From assembly GCA_019232645.1 (NCBI GenBank), contig JAFANO010000717.1:1-6940 (forward strand): a DNA stretch of 6,940 nt, written 5' to 3'. This document shows, piece after piece, positions 1-6,172 of the stretch. Below the pieces are notes generated by a model, which saw only the letters and a program-made list of their open reading frames with translations, was not told the origin of the DNA and searched no databases. The position numbers and the translations under genes are program-made. Source of the stretch: Planctomycetaceae bacterium. GTDB taxonomy: Bacteria > Planctomycetota > Planctomycetia > Isosphaerales > Isosphaeraceae. The stretch's first letter is position 1. The number at the start of each line of letters is the position of its first letter.

Positions 1-1
1 G

Positions 2-484
2 CGGCGGGACCTCGACGCCGATCGCCGCGAGCTGATCGACGACCTCCTGGCGCGGGGCGCCGCGCTGCGCGAGGCCGTGACCGAGCTGGCGACGGACCCG
101 CAGCGCGACGCCTCCGGGCCGGTTGCGCCGCCGACGACCACGCTCGACTGGATCAACCTCGCGACCACGTACGGCCTGATCGCGATGGGCCTCGGCCTGA
201 TGGCCGGGCTCCTCACGCCCCTGGCGGCGCTGGCCGGCGCGGTCTTCCTCGGGCAGGTCTACCTGAGCATGCCCCCCTGGCCCGGCATGCCCGCCAACCC
301 CGCGGCCGAGGGCCACTACCTCTACGTCAGCAAGAACCTGATCGAGATGATCGCGTGCCTGGCCCTGGTCTTCATCCCCACCGGCCGCTGGGTCGGGCTC
401 GACGCTCTCCTGTTCAACTGGCGAGACCGCCGGCGCCAGGCCAGCGCCGGCGCGCCCGGGACGACTCCCGACGCGAGCCGCTGA
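2..484 (+). CDS. DoxX-family integral membrane protein, C-terminal part (5' end cut by window)
   Basis: The reading frame is open from base 2 to the TGA at 482-484, giving 160 visible residues. A GTG at 77 exists, but the frame upstream of it reads as charged, helix-forming protein (about residues 1-30), so the gene most likely begins before the window. About residues 50-90 hold two hydrophobic segments with a short turn (LLTPLAALAG), then a Pro/Gly-rich loop (PPWPGMPANP), then a third membrane segment at about 107-126 containing YVSKNLIEMIACLALV, and a basic C-terminal tail. The SKNLIE segment followed by a hydrophobic stretch is typical of DoxX/DoxD proteins, small quinone-linked or redox-associated membrane proteins. 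A soluble charged stretch before the last helices fits the longer DoxX-like proteins of planctomycetes. The biochemical role is not known here. It lies 86 bp upstream of a Gfo/Idh/MocA oxidoreductase on the same strand, so co-transcription is possible. Family assignment is fairly sure; function is not. Confidence 0.75.
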   Translation, partial: RRDLDADRRELIDDLLARGAALREAVTELATDPQRDASGPVAPPTTTLDWINLATTYGLIAMGLGLMAGLLTPLAALAGAVFLGQVYLSMPPWPGMPANPAAEGHYLYVSKNLIEMIACLALVFIPTGRWVGLDALLFNWRDRRRQASAGAPGTTPDASR

Positions 485-557
485 GGACCATCGAGCCAAG
501 GCCCCAGCTCAAGGACACAGGCTCCATCCGACTCTCCTGAACCCCGGGACCCCTGAC

Positions 558-564
558 AAGGGAG
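558..564 (+). promoter_or_regulatory. Ribosome binding site of the oxidoreductase gene
   Basis: The purine run AAGGGAG ends 6 nt before the ATG at 571. It supports that start over later in-frame methionines, and the twin-arginine motif lies at the expected distance from it. Confidence 0.7.
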
Positions 565-570
565 CACTCC

Positions 571-2151
571 ATGACGAACCTGACCCCCGAACAGCGCGCC
601 CGGGGACGCGAGAATGCGAACCGGGCGATCGGCTCGACCCGACGCGACTTCCTCAAGGCCGCCGCCGCCGCGCCCGCCCTGGGCGCGTTCTACTTCGGCT
701 ACGAGAGGATGGACAAGCCTCCGGTCCGCGCCGCCATCATCGGCACGGGCAACGAGGGCTGCCAGGCGATGATCCGCGAGCACAACCGCGACTACATCGA
801 CCTCATCGGCTTCTGCGACATCCGGCCGTCGCAGCGGGAGCGGGCCATCAAGGAGTTCTCGGCACACGCGCAGTACGGCGCGGCCGAGGCCAGGAAGCTC
901 CGGCGGTACGACGACCACGTGAAGATGCTCGAGGACCCCGATGTCGAGATGATCATCATCGCGCTGCCGCTCTGGCTGCACGCGCCGATCGCCATCGAGG
1001 CCATGAAGGCGGGCAAGCACGTCTTCTGCGAGAAGCTGATGGCGCACTCGGTCCGCGAGTGCAAGGACATGTGCCGCGTCGCCCGCGAGGAGAACACGCT
1101 ACTGGCCATCGGCCACCAGAGGCATTACTCGGTGCTCTACGACAACGCCAACTACCTGGTCCAGAGCGGCCATCTCGGAGAGATCCGACACATCCGCGCC
1201 CTCTGGCACCGCAACAACGCCCAGCCCAGGATCGCCAAGGACAAGGACGGCAAGCCGATACACGACCCCCGGACCGGCCAGCCCGTCCACGTCACGGACG
1301 AGGAGGGGAACCTCGTCTACATCGACGGCTGGAAGCCCGACATCCCCGAGTTGGACAAGCAGGTCGATTTCGCCAGGTACGGCTACAAGAGCCTCGACGA
1401 GCTGGTCCGCTGGCGGCTCTACAACCGGACCGGCGCGGGGCTGATGGCCGAGCTGGGCAGCCATCAGCTCGACGCCTGCTCGATCTTCCTGGGCAAGAAG
1501 CACCCGCTGGCCGTCAGCGGCATCGGCGGCACCTTCTTCTACACCGACGGCCGCGAGGTGGACGACCACGTCTTCGTCACCTTCGAGTTCCCCGGCAAGG
1601 ACGACACGCCCGGCGGCAAGGACAAGGGGGACCGCGTCATCGTCACCTACTCGTCGATCAACACCAACGCGTTCGAGAACTACGGCGAGTGCGTCATGGG
1701 CTCGCGCGGGACGATGATCGTCGAGGCCGAGAAGGAGATCCTCCTCTACAAGGAGGCGGGCAACGCCGCCACCTCGCGGACGACGAGCATCATCGTGGAG
1801 CGGGGGGCCGGCGGCAGGCCGGTGATCGAGGCCAGCCCGAGCGCCGCCGGCCCGTCGGCCGCGTCGTCGCTGGGCGGCCTGGCGACCGCCGACCCCTCGC
1901 GCGGCTATCGCGAGGAGCTGGAGCACTTCGCCTTCTGCGTCCGCCACGGCGACGCCTCGGACTACCACGCCGACAAGGACCATCAGCCCCGCTGCCGGGG
2001 CGAGGTCGCCTTGGCCGACGCCGTCCTGGCGCTGACGAGCAATATCGCCATGAGGCAGAAGCGGCGGATCGAGTTCGACCCGCGCTGGTTCGACGACCAG
2101 TCGCCCGAAGTCCCCGAGGACTCCGAGCACGCGATCGCCCGGAGGTCTTGA
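571..2151 (+). CDS. Tat-exported Gfo/Idh/MocA-family NAD(P)-dependent oxidoreductase
   Basis: The protein has 526 residues. A twin-arginine motif STRRDFLK (22-29) is followed by a hydrophobic Ala-rich stretch (about 30-42), suggesting Tat export, possibly with the signal retained as an anchor. The Rossmann fold starts at 51-63 (PVRAAIIGTGNEG, a GxGxxG-type dinucleotide loop). HVFCEK (150-155) carries the catalytic-type Lys155 of the family; the usual EKP is EKL here. AIGHQRHY (179-186) and AELGSHQLDA (293-302, with His298 and Asp301) match the conserved second-domain positions. Residues about 217-265 form a hydrophilic Lys/Asp/Pro-rich insertion, and about 411-440 is an Ala/Ser/Gly-rich linker, making the protein longer than the usual 330-430 residues. 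These enzymes generally oxidise or reduce sugar or inositol derivatives with a tightly bound nicotinamide cofactor. The substrate cannot be told from sequence. The family is very expanded in planctomycetes. Start supported by AAGGGAG at 558-564; stop TGA at 2149-2151. Confidence 0.93.
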   Translation: MTNLTPEQRARGRENANRAIGSTRRDFLKAAAAAPALGAFYFGYERMDKPPVRAAIIGTGNEGCQAMIREHNRDYIDLIGFCDIRPSQRERAIKEFSAHAQYGAAEARKLRRYDDHVKMLEDPDVEMIIIALPLWLHAPIAIEAMKAGKHVFCEKLMAHSVRECKDMCRVAREENTLLAIGHQRHYSVLYDNANYLVQSGHLGEIRHIRALWHRNNAQPRIAKDKDGKPIHDPRTGQPVHVTDEEGNLVYIDGWKPDIPELDKQVDFARYGYKSLDELVRWRLYNRTGAGLMAELGSHQLDACSIFLGKKHPLAVSGIGGTFFYTDGREVDDHVFVTFEFPGKDDTPGGKDKGDRVIVTYSSINTNAFENYGECVMGSRGTMIVEAEKEILLYKEAGNAATSRTTSIIVERGAGGRPVIEASPSAAGPSAASSLGGLATADPSRGYREELEHFAFCVRHGDASDYHADKDHQPRCRGEVALADAVLALTSNIAMRQKRRIEFDPRWFDDQSPEVPEDSEHAIARRS

Positions 2152-2171
2152 CCCGGCCGAATCGAGCCGGG
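2152..2171 (+). terminator. Hairpin directly after the oxidoreductase stop
   Basis: Perfect 6-bp inverted repeat CCCGGC (2152-2157) / GCCGGG (2166-2171) with an 8-nt loop, starting at the base after the stop codon. No T-run follows, so a classical intrinsic terminator is not shown; a 3'-end stabilising stem or a U-tract-free terminator is possible. Confidence 0.35.
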
Positions 2172-2178
2172 GTACCTC

Positions 2179-2196
2179 CGCGGCGTTGTCGCCGCG
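2179..2196 (+). terminator. Strong GC hairpin downstream of the oxidoreductase gene
   Basis: Perfect 7-bp stem CGCGGCG (2179-2185) / CGCCGCG (2190-2196) closing a TTGT tetraloop. It is the strongest of four consecutive hairpins between the oxidoreductase and the transporter operon. No T-run follows. It probably contributes to transcription termination or mRNA 3'-end protection. Confidence 0.45.
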
Positions 2197-2218
2197 ATCG
2201 TCGTGGCGCGCAATCTCG

Positions 2219-2250
2219 GCCCGAGGGGCTCGGGCATCCCGTTTGCGGGA
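2219..2250 (+). repeat. Two further adjacent small hairpins
   Basis: GCCCGA (2219-2224) pairs with TCGGGC (2230-2235) around a 5-nt loop. It is followed one base later by TCCCG (2237-2241) pairing with CGGGA (2246-2250) around TTTG. Both stems are perfect but short (6 and 5 bp). In such GC-rich DNA short stems arise easily by chance; their close packing behind two other hairpins is what makes them notable. Confidence 0.35.
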
Positions 2251-2289
2251 ATTCGTTAGATGGGTGATCCCCAACCCCGCCAGTCGGCC

Positions 2290-2318
2290 TTGCCAAATCT
2301 CGGTCGAATGTCAAGAAT
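2290..2318 (+). promoter_or_regulatory. Candidate sigma-70-type promoter for the mla-like operon
   Basis: TTGCCA (2290-2295, 5 of 6 matches to TTGACA) is separated by 17 nt from AAGAAT (2313-2318, 4 of 6 matches to TATAAT). It sits in a locally AT-richer patch after the hairpin cluster and about 120 bp before the mlaE start. It is the best promoter-like pair seen in this gap. Planctomycete promoter consensus is poorly known, so this is tentative. Confidence 0.3.
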
Positions 2319-2421
2319 GAGACAAACGCCCAGGGATGGAGTTTCGAGGACGGTTTGGCGCTCCCGCCCAGGTTGACCATGGGTGTCTTGATTCACCCCC
2401 GTCCGACTCCCGAGGAAGGGA

Positions 2422-2427
2422 AAGGAG
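2422..2427 (+). promoter_or_regulatory. Ribosome binding site deciding the mlaE start
   Basis: AAGGAG, within a longer purine run, lies 10 nt before the ATG at 2438. The longer in-frame option at ATG 2336 has no convincing Shine-Dalgarno and would add 34 residues of non-membrane sequence unlike the family. Confidence 0.6.
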
Positions 2428-2437
2428 CGTCCTTCGG

Positions 2438-3304
2438 ATGGCCGTCGCCGCGCTGCCCACATCCCCCAAGGCCTCATCCGAGTCGCCGCACGCCCTGACG
2501 CCCGTCCATCGCGTGGGCGAGCGGATCTTCGAGATCGTCGCGGACGTCGGGGACATGGCGGTGTTCGCGGCCATGACGCTCTCGTGGATGTTCCGCCGCC
2601 GGACGCGTTGGTCGGTGCTGGTCCCCACCTTCTACGCCATCGGCGTCTCGAGCGTGCCGGTCGTCGCCATCACGGGGACGTTCATCGGGATGGTCCTGGC
2701 GGTGCAAGCGCACAGCCAGTTCGCGATGATGGGCCTGGAGACGCGGCTGGGCTCGGTCATCAACATCTCGCTGGTCAAGGAGCTCGGGCCGGTCCTGGCG
2801 GCGACGATGCTCGCCGGCCGCGTCGGCTCGTCGATGTCGGCCGAGCTGGGGACGATGCGCGTCACCGAGCAGATCGACGCCCTCTCGGCCTTGGGGACCA
2901 ATCCGATCCACTACCTGGCCGTCCCCCGGTTCCTCGCCTGCTTCCTGCTGATCCCCCTGCTGACCCTGATGGCCGACTTCATGGGGGTCATCGGCGGGGC
3001 GGTCGTCAGCACCCAGATCCTCCTGGTCGATTCGTTCGCCTACTGGCAGCACTCGCGCGAGTACGTGGGGGGCATCGACCTGCTCGCCGGGGTGTTCAAG
3101 AGCTTCTTCTTCGGCGCGGCGATCGCGTTGATTAGTTGTCATCGCGGCTTCAACTCCCGGGCGGGCGCCGAGGGCGTCGGTCGCGCCGCGACCGAGGCGT
3201 TCGTCTTCTCGTTCATCGCCATCCTGTTCCTCGATTTCTGTATCGGGATCGCCTGGAACAGCGTGTATTCGGCCATCTTCCCCAACTCGGTGAACCTCTT
3301 ATGA
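2438..3304 (+). CDS. mlaE: MlaE-like ABC transporter permease (MCE/phospholipid transport)
   Basis: Start ATG 2438 gives 288 residues, slightly longer than the usual ~260 because of a polar N-terminus (1-25). Hydrophobic segments lie at about 62-92, 115-130, 160-195, 213-235 and 255-283. The hallmark MlaE/TTG2B block is at 115-164: ELGPVLAATMLAGRVGSSMS followed by AELGTMRVTEQIDALSALG and NPIHYLAVPR. The late GAEGVGRA motif (243-250) is also conserved. In this family the permease dimer sits in the inner membrane, couples to an MlaF-type ATPase, and supports an MCE protein that carries lipids between the two membranes. The next two genes are exactly those partners, and the stop overlaps the mlaF start (ATGA at 3301-3304), indicating translational coupling. 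Family assignment is secure. Whether the substrate is phospholipid, sterol or another hydrophobic compound cannot be read from sequence. Confidence 0.95.
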   Translation: MAVAALPTSPKASSESPHALTPVHRVGERIFEIVADVGDMAVFAAMTLSWMFRRRTRWSVLVPTFYAIGVSSVPVVAITGTFIGMVLAVQAHSQFAMMGLETRLGSVINISLVKELGPVLAATMLAGRVGSSMSAELGTMRVTEQIDALSALGTNPIHYLAVPRFLACFLLIPLLTLMADFMGVIGGAVVSTQILLVDSFAYWQHSREYVGGIDLLAGVFKSFFFGAAIALISCHRGFNSRAGAEGVGRAATEAFVFSFIAILFLDFCIGIAWNSVYSAIFPNSVNLL

Positions 3305-4134
3305 GCGCCGCTGCTGCCCTGCCCCGGCCGGAAGGCGGCCCGATCATCGAGCTGCTCGACTTGAGCATGCGGTTCCGCCAGCAGGGTGTCCTGCGGGACA
3401 TCACCCTGCGGGTCTGCAAGGGAGAGACGCTCTGCGTCATCGGCGAGAGCGGCTGCGGCAAGACCGTGCTGCTCAAGCTGATGATCGCCCTGCTCCGCCC
3501 GACGCGCGGCGTGGTCAAGTTCGACGGCCGCGACCTCGCCTCGCTGCCCGAGCACGAGCTGAGCCGGACCCGGCTCCGGTTCGGCTTCCTGTTCCAGATG
3601 GCGGCGCTGTTCGACAGCCTCTCGGTCTTCGACAACGTCGCGTTCGGCCCCCGCGAGCACAACCTCTGCGACGACGAGGAGCTGGCCCGGCTGGTCGCCG
3701 AACGCCTCCAGGAGGTCGGCCTGCCCGGAGGCCTGGAGCAGAAGCGGCCTGCCGAGCTCTCCGGCGGCCAGCGGAAGCGCGTCGGACTGGCCCGGGCGCT
3801 GGCGCTCAACCCCGAGGTCATGCTCTACGACGAGCCGACCACCGGGCTCGACCCGATCATGAGCGACGTGATCAACGAGCTGATCCTCCAGACGCAACGG
3901 ACCAAGAGGACCACCGGCATCGTCGTGACCCACGACATGAAGACCGTCGCCAAGGTCGCCGACCGCGTGGTCATGCTCTACCCGCTGTCCCGGCTCGCCC
4001 CCGGCGCGGCGCAGATCCTCTACGACGGTCCCCCCGAGGGCCTCGAAGGGTCCCCCGACCCCCGCGTCCGCCAGTTCGTCCGCGGCGAGGCCGGCGAACG
4101 GCTCCGCGAGCTGGCGCAGAGGCGCGACCATTAG
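3301..4134 (+). CDS. mlaF: MlaF-like ABC transporter ATP-binding protein
   Basis: Start ATG 3301 lies inside the mlaE stop and gives 277 residues. The frame is open further upstream, but that stretch is the out-of-frame shadow of mlaE. All nucleotide-binding motifs are intact: Walker A GESGCGKT (48-55), Q-loop Gln99 in LFQMAALF, signature LSGGQRKR (153-160), Walker B VMLYDEP with Glu178 (173-179), D-loop GLDP (182-185) and switch His211. The C-terminal SPDPRVRQFVRG (251-262) matches the NPDPRVRQF-type tail typical of MlaF, separating it from other ABC importers. It should energise lipid transport through the MlaE permease on the cytoplasmic face. No good Shine-Dalgarno is seen just upstream, so translation probably depends on coupling from mlaE. 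No MlaB-like STAS protein, which normally binds and stabilises MlaF in proteobacteria, is encoded in this window. Confidence 0.95.
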   Translation: MSAAAALPRPEGGPIIELLDLSMRFRQQGVLRDITLRVCKGETLCVIGESGCGKTVLLKLMIALLRPTRGVVKFDGRDLASLPEHELSRTRLRFGFLFQMAALFDSLSVFDNVAFGPREHNLCDDEELARLVAERLQEVGLPGGLEQKRPAELSGGQRKRVGLARALALNPEVMLYDEPTTGLDPIMSDVINELILQTQRTKRTTGIVVTHDMKTVAKVADRVVMLYPLSRLAPGAAQILYDGPPEGLEGSPDPRVRQFVRGEAGERLRELAQRRDH

Positions 4135-4155
4135 CCAGATCGGCACGGCACAGGC

Positions 4156-4160
4156 GAGGA
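4156..4160 (+). promoter_or_regulatory. Ribosome binding site deciding the mlaD start
   Basis: GAGGA lies 5 nt before the ATG at 4166 and overlaps the alternative in-frame ATG at 4160. This spacing favours 4166, giving a protein beginning MNERVMQFRIG. Confidence 0.5.
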
Positions 4161-4165
4161 TGGTC

Positions 4166-5272
4166 ATGAACGAGCGGGTCATGCAGTTCCGGATCGGCAT
4201 GTTCGTCATCGTGGCGGGCCTGGTCCTGACGATGCTGATCGTCTGGTTCGGCGAGTCGCCGGCGCTGTTCCGCGACCACGTCTACGTCGTCGTCCACTTC
4301 CTCGAGGCGCCCGGCGTGGCCGAGGGGATCCCGGTCCGCAAGAGCGGGATCCGCGTCGGCGAGGTCACCGCGATCGCCTTCGACGACCGCCCGCACGAGC
4401 CCGACGGCGTGCTCGTGACCCTGGCGCTCGACCCCAAGTACAAGATCAAGGCGGGCTCGGTCCCCCGGGTCTCGCGGTCCTTGATCGGCGACGTCGCGAT
4501 CGACCTGCTACCCGGCACGGGCCCCGGCATGCTCGCCACGAGCACCAGCGCGTCCCACGCCCCGCTCATCGAAGGGACCGTCGCGCCCGATCCCGCCAAG
4601 GCGCTGGCCGCAGCGTCCGAGGCCTTCGAGAAGGTGGGAGGGACCCTGGCCTCGATCGACCAGGCCGCCAGGGGCGTCGCCGCGATGACCCAGGGCGCCA
4701 AGAACGTCGGCGACCTGATGAACACCTGGAACGAGACGGGCAAGCAGCTCACCACCGCGGCCTCGGGGATCGACCGCTTCATCAAGGACAACGAGGGCAA
4801 CATCCAGCCGGCGCTGACGAACGTCCGCGACGTCGCGACGAAGCTCAACACCACGCTCGACGCGAAGACCCAGGAGACGCTGAGGTCCGCGATCCAGCAG
4901 CTCAACTCCGCCGCGGGGCGGCTCGACACCAGCCTGACCCAGGCCTCGCCCTTCTTCTACGACCTGGGTGCCCCGGTCACGACCGTGCCCAAGACCGATT
5001 TCGGCCTGACCGTCCGCCAGTTGAACCTGATCTCGCGCGACGTCCGCCTGCTGACCCAGGCCCTCTCCGACGGCCAAGGCAAGCTCAACCCCAATGGCAG
5101 CCTCCAGAAGATGGTCCTGCGCGGCGACCTCTACGACAACATCAATCGGATGACCACGACCGTGACCGACACCTTCAACGGATTCCGACCGGTCCTGGCG
5201 CTGCTCCGCATCTTCGCCGAGAAGATCTCGCGCGACCCGTCCTTGATCGCGCGCGGGGCGCTGCAACGCTAA
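4166..5272 (+). CDS. mlaD: MlaD-like MCE-domain protein with long C-terminal extension
   Basis: Start ATG 4166 gives 368 residues (ATG 4160 would add two). A short basic N-terminus is followed by one membrane anchor (about 8-28), then an MCE domain at about 36-117 with VVVHFLEAPGVAEGIPVRKS and the diagnostic GIRVGEV (61-67). From about 140 to 365 there is a largely helical, Ala/Gln/Thr/Asn-rich region, which roughly doubles the protein relative to E. coli MlaD (183 residues). MCE proteins form hexameric rings with a hydrophobic pore for lipid passage; long C-terminal helices in PqiB/LetB- and Mce-type proteins can form a tunnel or bridge across the periplasm. Anchored in the inner membrane and facing the periplasm, it should work with the two preceding genes, 31 bp downstream of mlaF. 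A hairpin follows its stop. MCE assignment is secure; lipid identity is unknown. Confidence 0.93.
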   Translation: MNERVMQFRIGMFVIVAGLVLTMLIVWFGESPALFRDHVYVVVHFLEAPGVAEGIPVRKSGIRVGEVTAIAFDDRPHEPDGVLVTLALDPKYKIKAGSVPRVSRSLIGDVAIDLLPGTGPGMLATSTSASHAPLIEGTVAPDPAKALAAASEAFEKVGGTLASIDQAARGVAAMTQGAKNVGDLMNTWNETGKQLTTAASGIDRFIKDNEGNIQPALTNVRDVATKLNTTLDAKTQETLRSAIQQLNSAAGRLDTSLTQASPFFYDLGAPVTTVPKTDFGLTVRQLNLISRDVRLLTQALSDGQGKLNPNGSLQKMVLRGDLYDNINRMTTTVTDTFNGFRPVLALLRIFAEKISRDPSLIARGALQR

Positions 5273-5275
5273 CGT

Positions 5276-5319
5276 TCCCGGAGCGAGAGGGGGTCCTCAT
5301 TCCCTTTCTCCCTCCGGGA
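5276..5319 (+). terminator. Long hairpin closing the mla-like operon
   Basis: TCCCGGAG (5276-5283) pairs perfectly with CTCCGGGA (5312-5319). After one C/C mismatch a further nine pairs (5285-5293 with 5302-5310, two of them G-U) extend the stem, leaving an 8-nt loop at 5294-5301. It begins 4 nt after the mlaD stop. No T-run follows, so it is either a U-tract-free terminator or a 3'-protecting stem. It separates the transporter operon from the phosphatase gene. Confidence 0.6.
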
Positions 5320-5341
5320 GTGGGCGGGGGCCTCCGCCGCT

Positions 5342-5347
5342 GGGAGG
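5342..5347 (+). promoter_or_regulatory. Ribosome binding site deciding the phosphatase start
   Basis: GGGAGG ends 4 nt before ATG 5352 and only 1 nt before GTG 5349, so the ATG is the better start. Confidence 0.6.
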
Positions 5348-5351
5348 TGTG

Positions 5352-6032
5352 ATGAACACCCGGGATGATTCGTCCTCACGACGACCCGCCCTGATCTTCG
5401 ACTTCGGCAACGTCGTCGCCCATTTCGACTACGCGAAAACCTGTGCTCACTTCGGTCGACGCCTCGGGATCTCGGGCGAGGCGTTCCTGGAACGCGTGCG
5501 TTCGCGCGGACTCACGCCGCTGGTCCAGCACTACGAGAGCGGTCGGATGAACGCCGAGGCGTTCTCCCGGGCCGTCTGCGCGCTGGCGGGGCTGGTGCTC
5601 ACGCACGACGAGTTCGCCTCGGCCTGGTCCGACATCTTCCGGCCCAACGAGCCGATCGGGCGACTGATCCCGATCCTCAAGCGGCGAGGCTACACGCTGG
5701 TCCTGGGCTCGAACACCAACGACCTGCATGCGGCACAGTTCCGCGCGCAGTTCGCCGAGACCCTGGTCCACTTCGACCACCTGGTGCTCTCGTACGAGAT
5801 CGGACATCTCAAGCCCTCGGCGCCCTTCTACCTGGCCTGCGCCGAGGCCACCGGTGTCCCCCCCGAGTCGTGTATCTTCATCGACGACCTGGTCGAAAAC
5901 GTCGAGGGGGCCAGGGAGGTCGGACTCATCGGTCTGCATTTCCGCGACATGCCCACGCTCCTCGATGACCTCGCCGCTCTCGGGGTCGAGTTCCTCGATG
6001 CCGAGCGCGTGCAGATCATCGAGGGCCGCTGA
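5352..6032 (+). CDS. HAD-superfamily hydrolase, YihX-like phosphatase
   Basis: Start ATG 5352 gives 226 residues. HAD motif I is IFDFGNVV (15-22) with nucleophile Asp17. Motif II is LGSNTND (118-124) with Ser120. Motif III is GHLKP with Lys154 (151-155). Motif IV is FIDD with Asp178/Asp179 (176-179), followed by VENVEGAREVGLIGLHF. Residues about 28-100 form the helical C1 cap, containing the HYESGRMNAEAF segment. The order and wording of the motifs closely resemble E. coli YihX, a HAD-IA phosphatase acting on alpha-D-glucose-1-phosphate; motif I DxGN instead of DxD is shared with that group. A cytoplasmic sugar-phosphate phosphatase is the likely role, but the substrate is an inference. A hairpin upstream suggests a transcript separate from the mla-like operon. 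It converges on the minus-strand gene at 6173-6424 with 140 bp between. Confidence 0.9.
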   Translation: MNTRDDSSSRRPALIFDFGNVVAHFDYAKTCAHFGRRLGISGEAFLERVRSRGLTPLVQHYESGRMNAEAFSRAVCALAGLVLTHDEFASAWSDIFRPNEPIGRLIPILKRRGYTLVLGSNTNDLHAAQFRAQFAETLVHFDHLVLSYEIGHLKPSAPFYLACAEATGVPPESCIFIDDLVENVEGAREVGLIGLHFRDMPTLLDDLAALGVEFLDAERVQIIEGR

Positions 6033-6172
6033 GATCAGAGGGAACGGGACCCGGGACAGCGACCCGACGTCCAGCGATCTGCGGCCCTCGAGGGACGCGC
6101 GCCGGGATCGCGCCGACCCGGGCAAGCTCGGACGCGCCAAGTCGAGGAGTCCGTCGATATTCAACCCATGTT

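Noticed and set aside
1059..2274. Long open frames on both strands across the oxidoreductase gene
   Set aside because: They are typical shadow frames of GC-rich coding DNA: Arg/Pro/Gly-rich products without domains, opposite or offset to a gene with clear family motifs.
2336..2437. Longer mlaE starting at ATG 2336
   Set aside because: No Shine-Dalgarno before it, the added residues are unlike the family, and AAGGAG at 2422-2427 supports ATG 2438.
3136..3300. N-terminal extension of the MlaF-like frame by 55 residues
   Set aside because: It lies wholly inside the mlaE coding sequence, has the Arg/Gly-rich look of a shadow frame, and the family begins at the ATG at 3301.
6033..6172. Search for a terminator or RNA gene between the convergent genes
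   Set aside because: Only short self-complementary GC words such as CCTCGAGG were seen; no stable hairpin with a T-run and no tRNA-like or other recognisable RNA.
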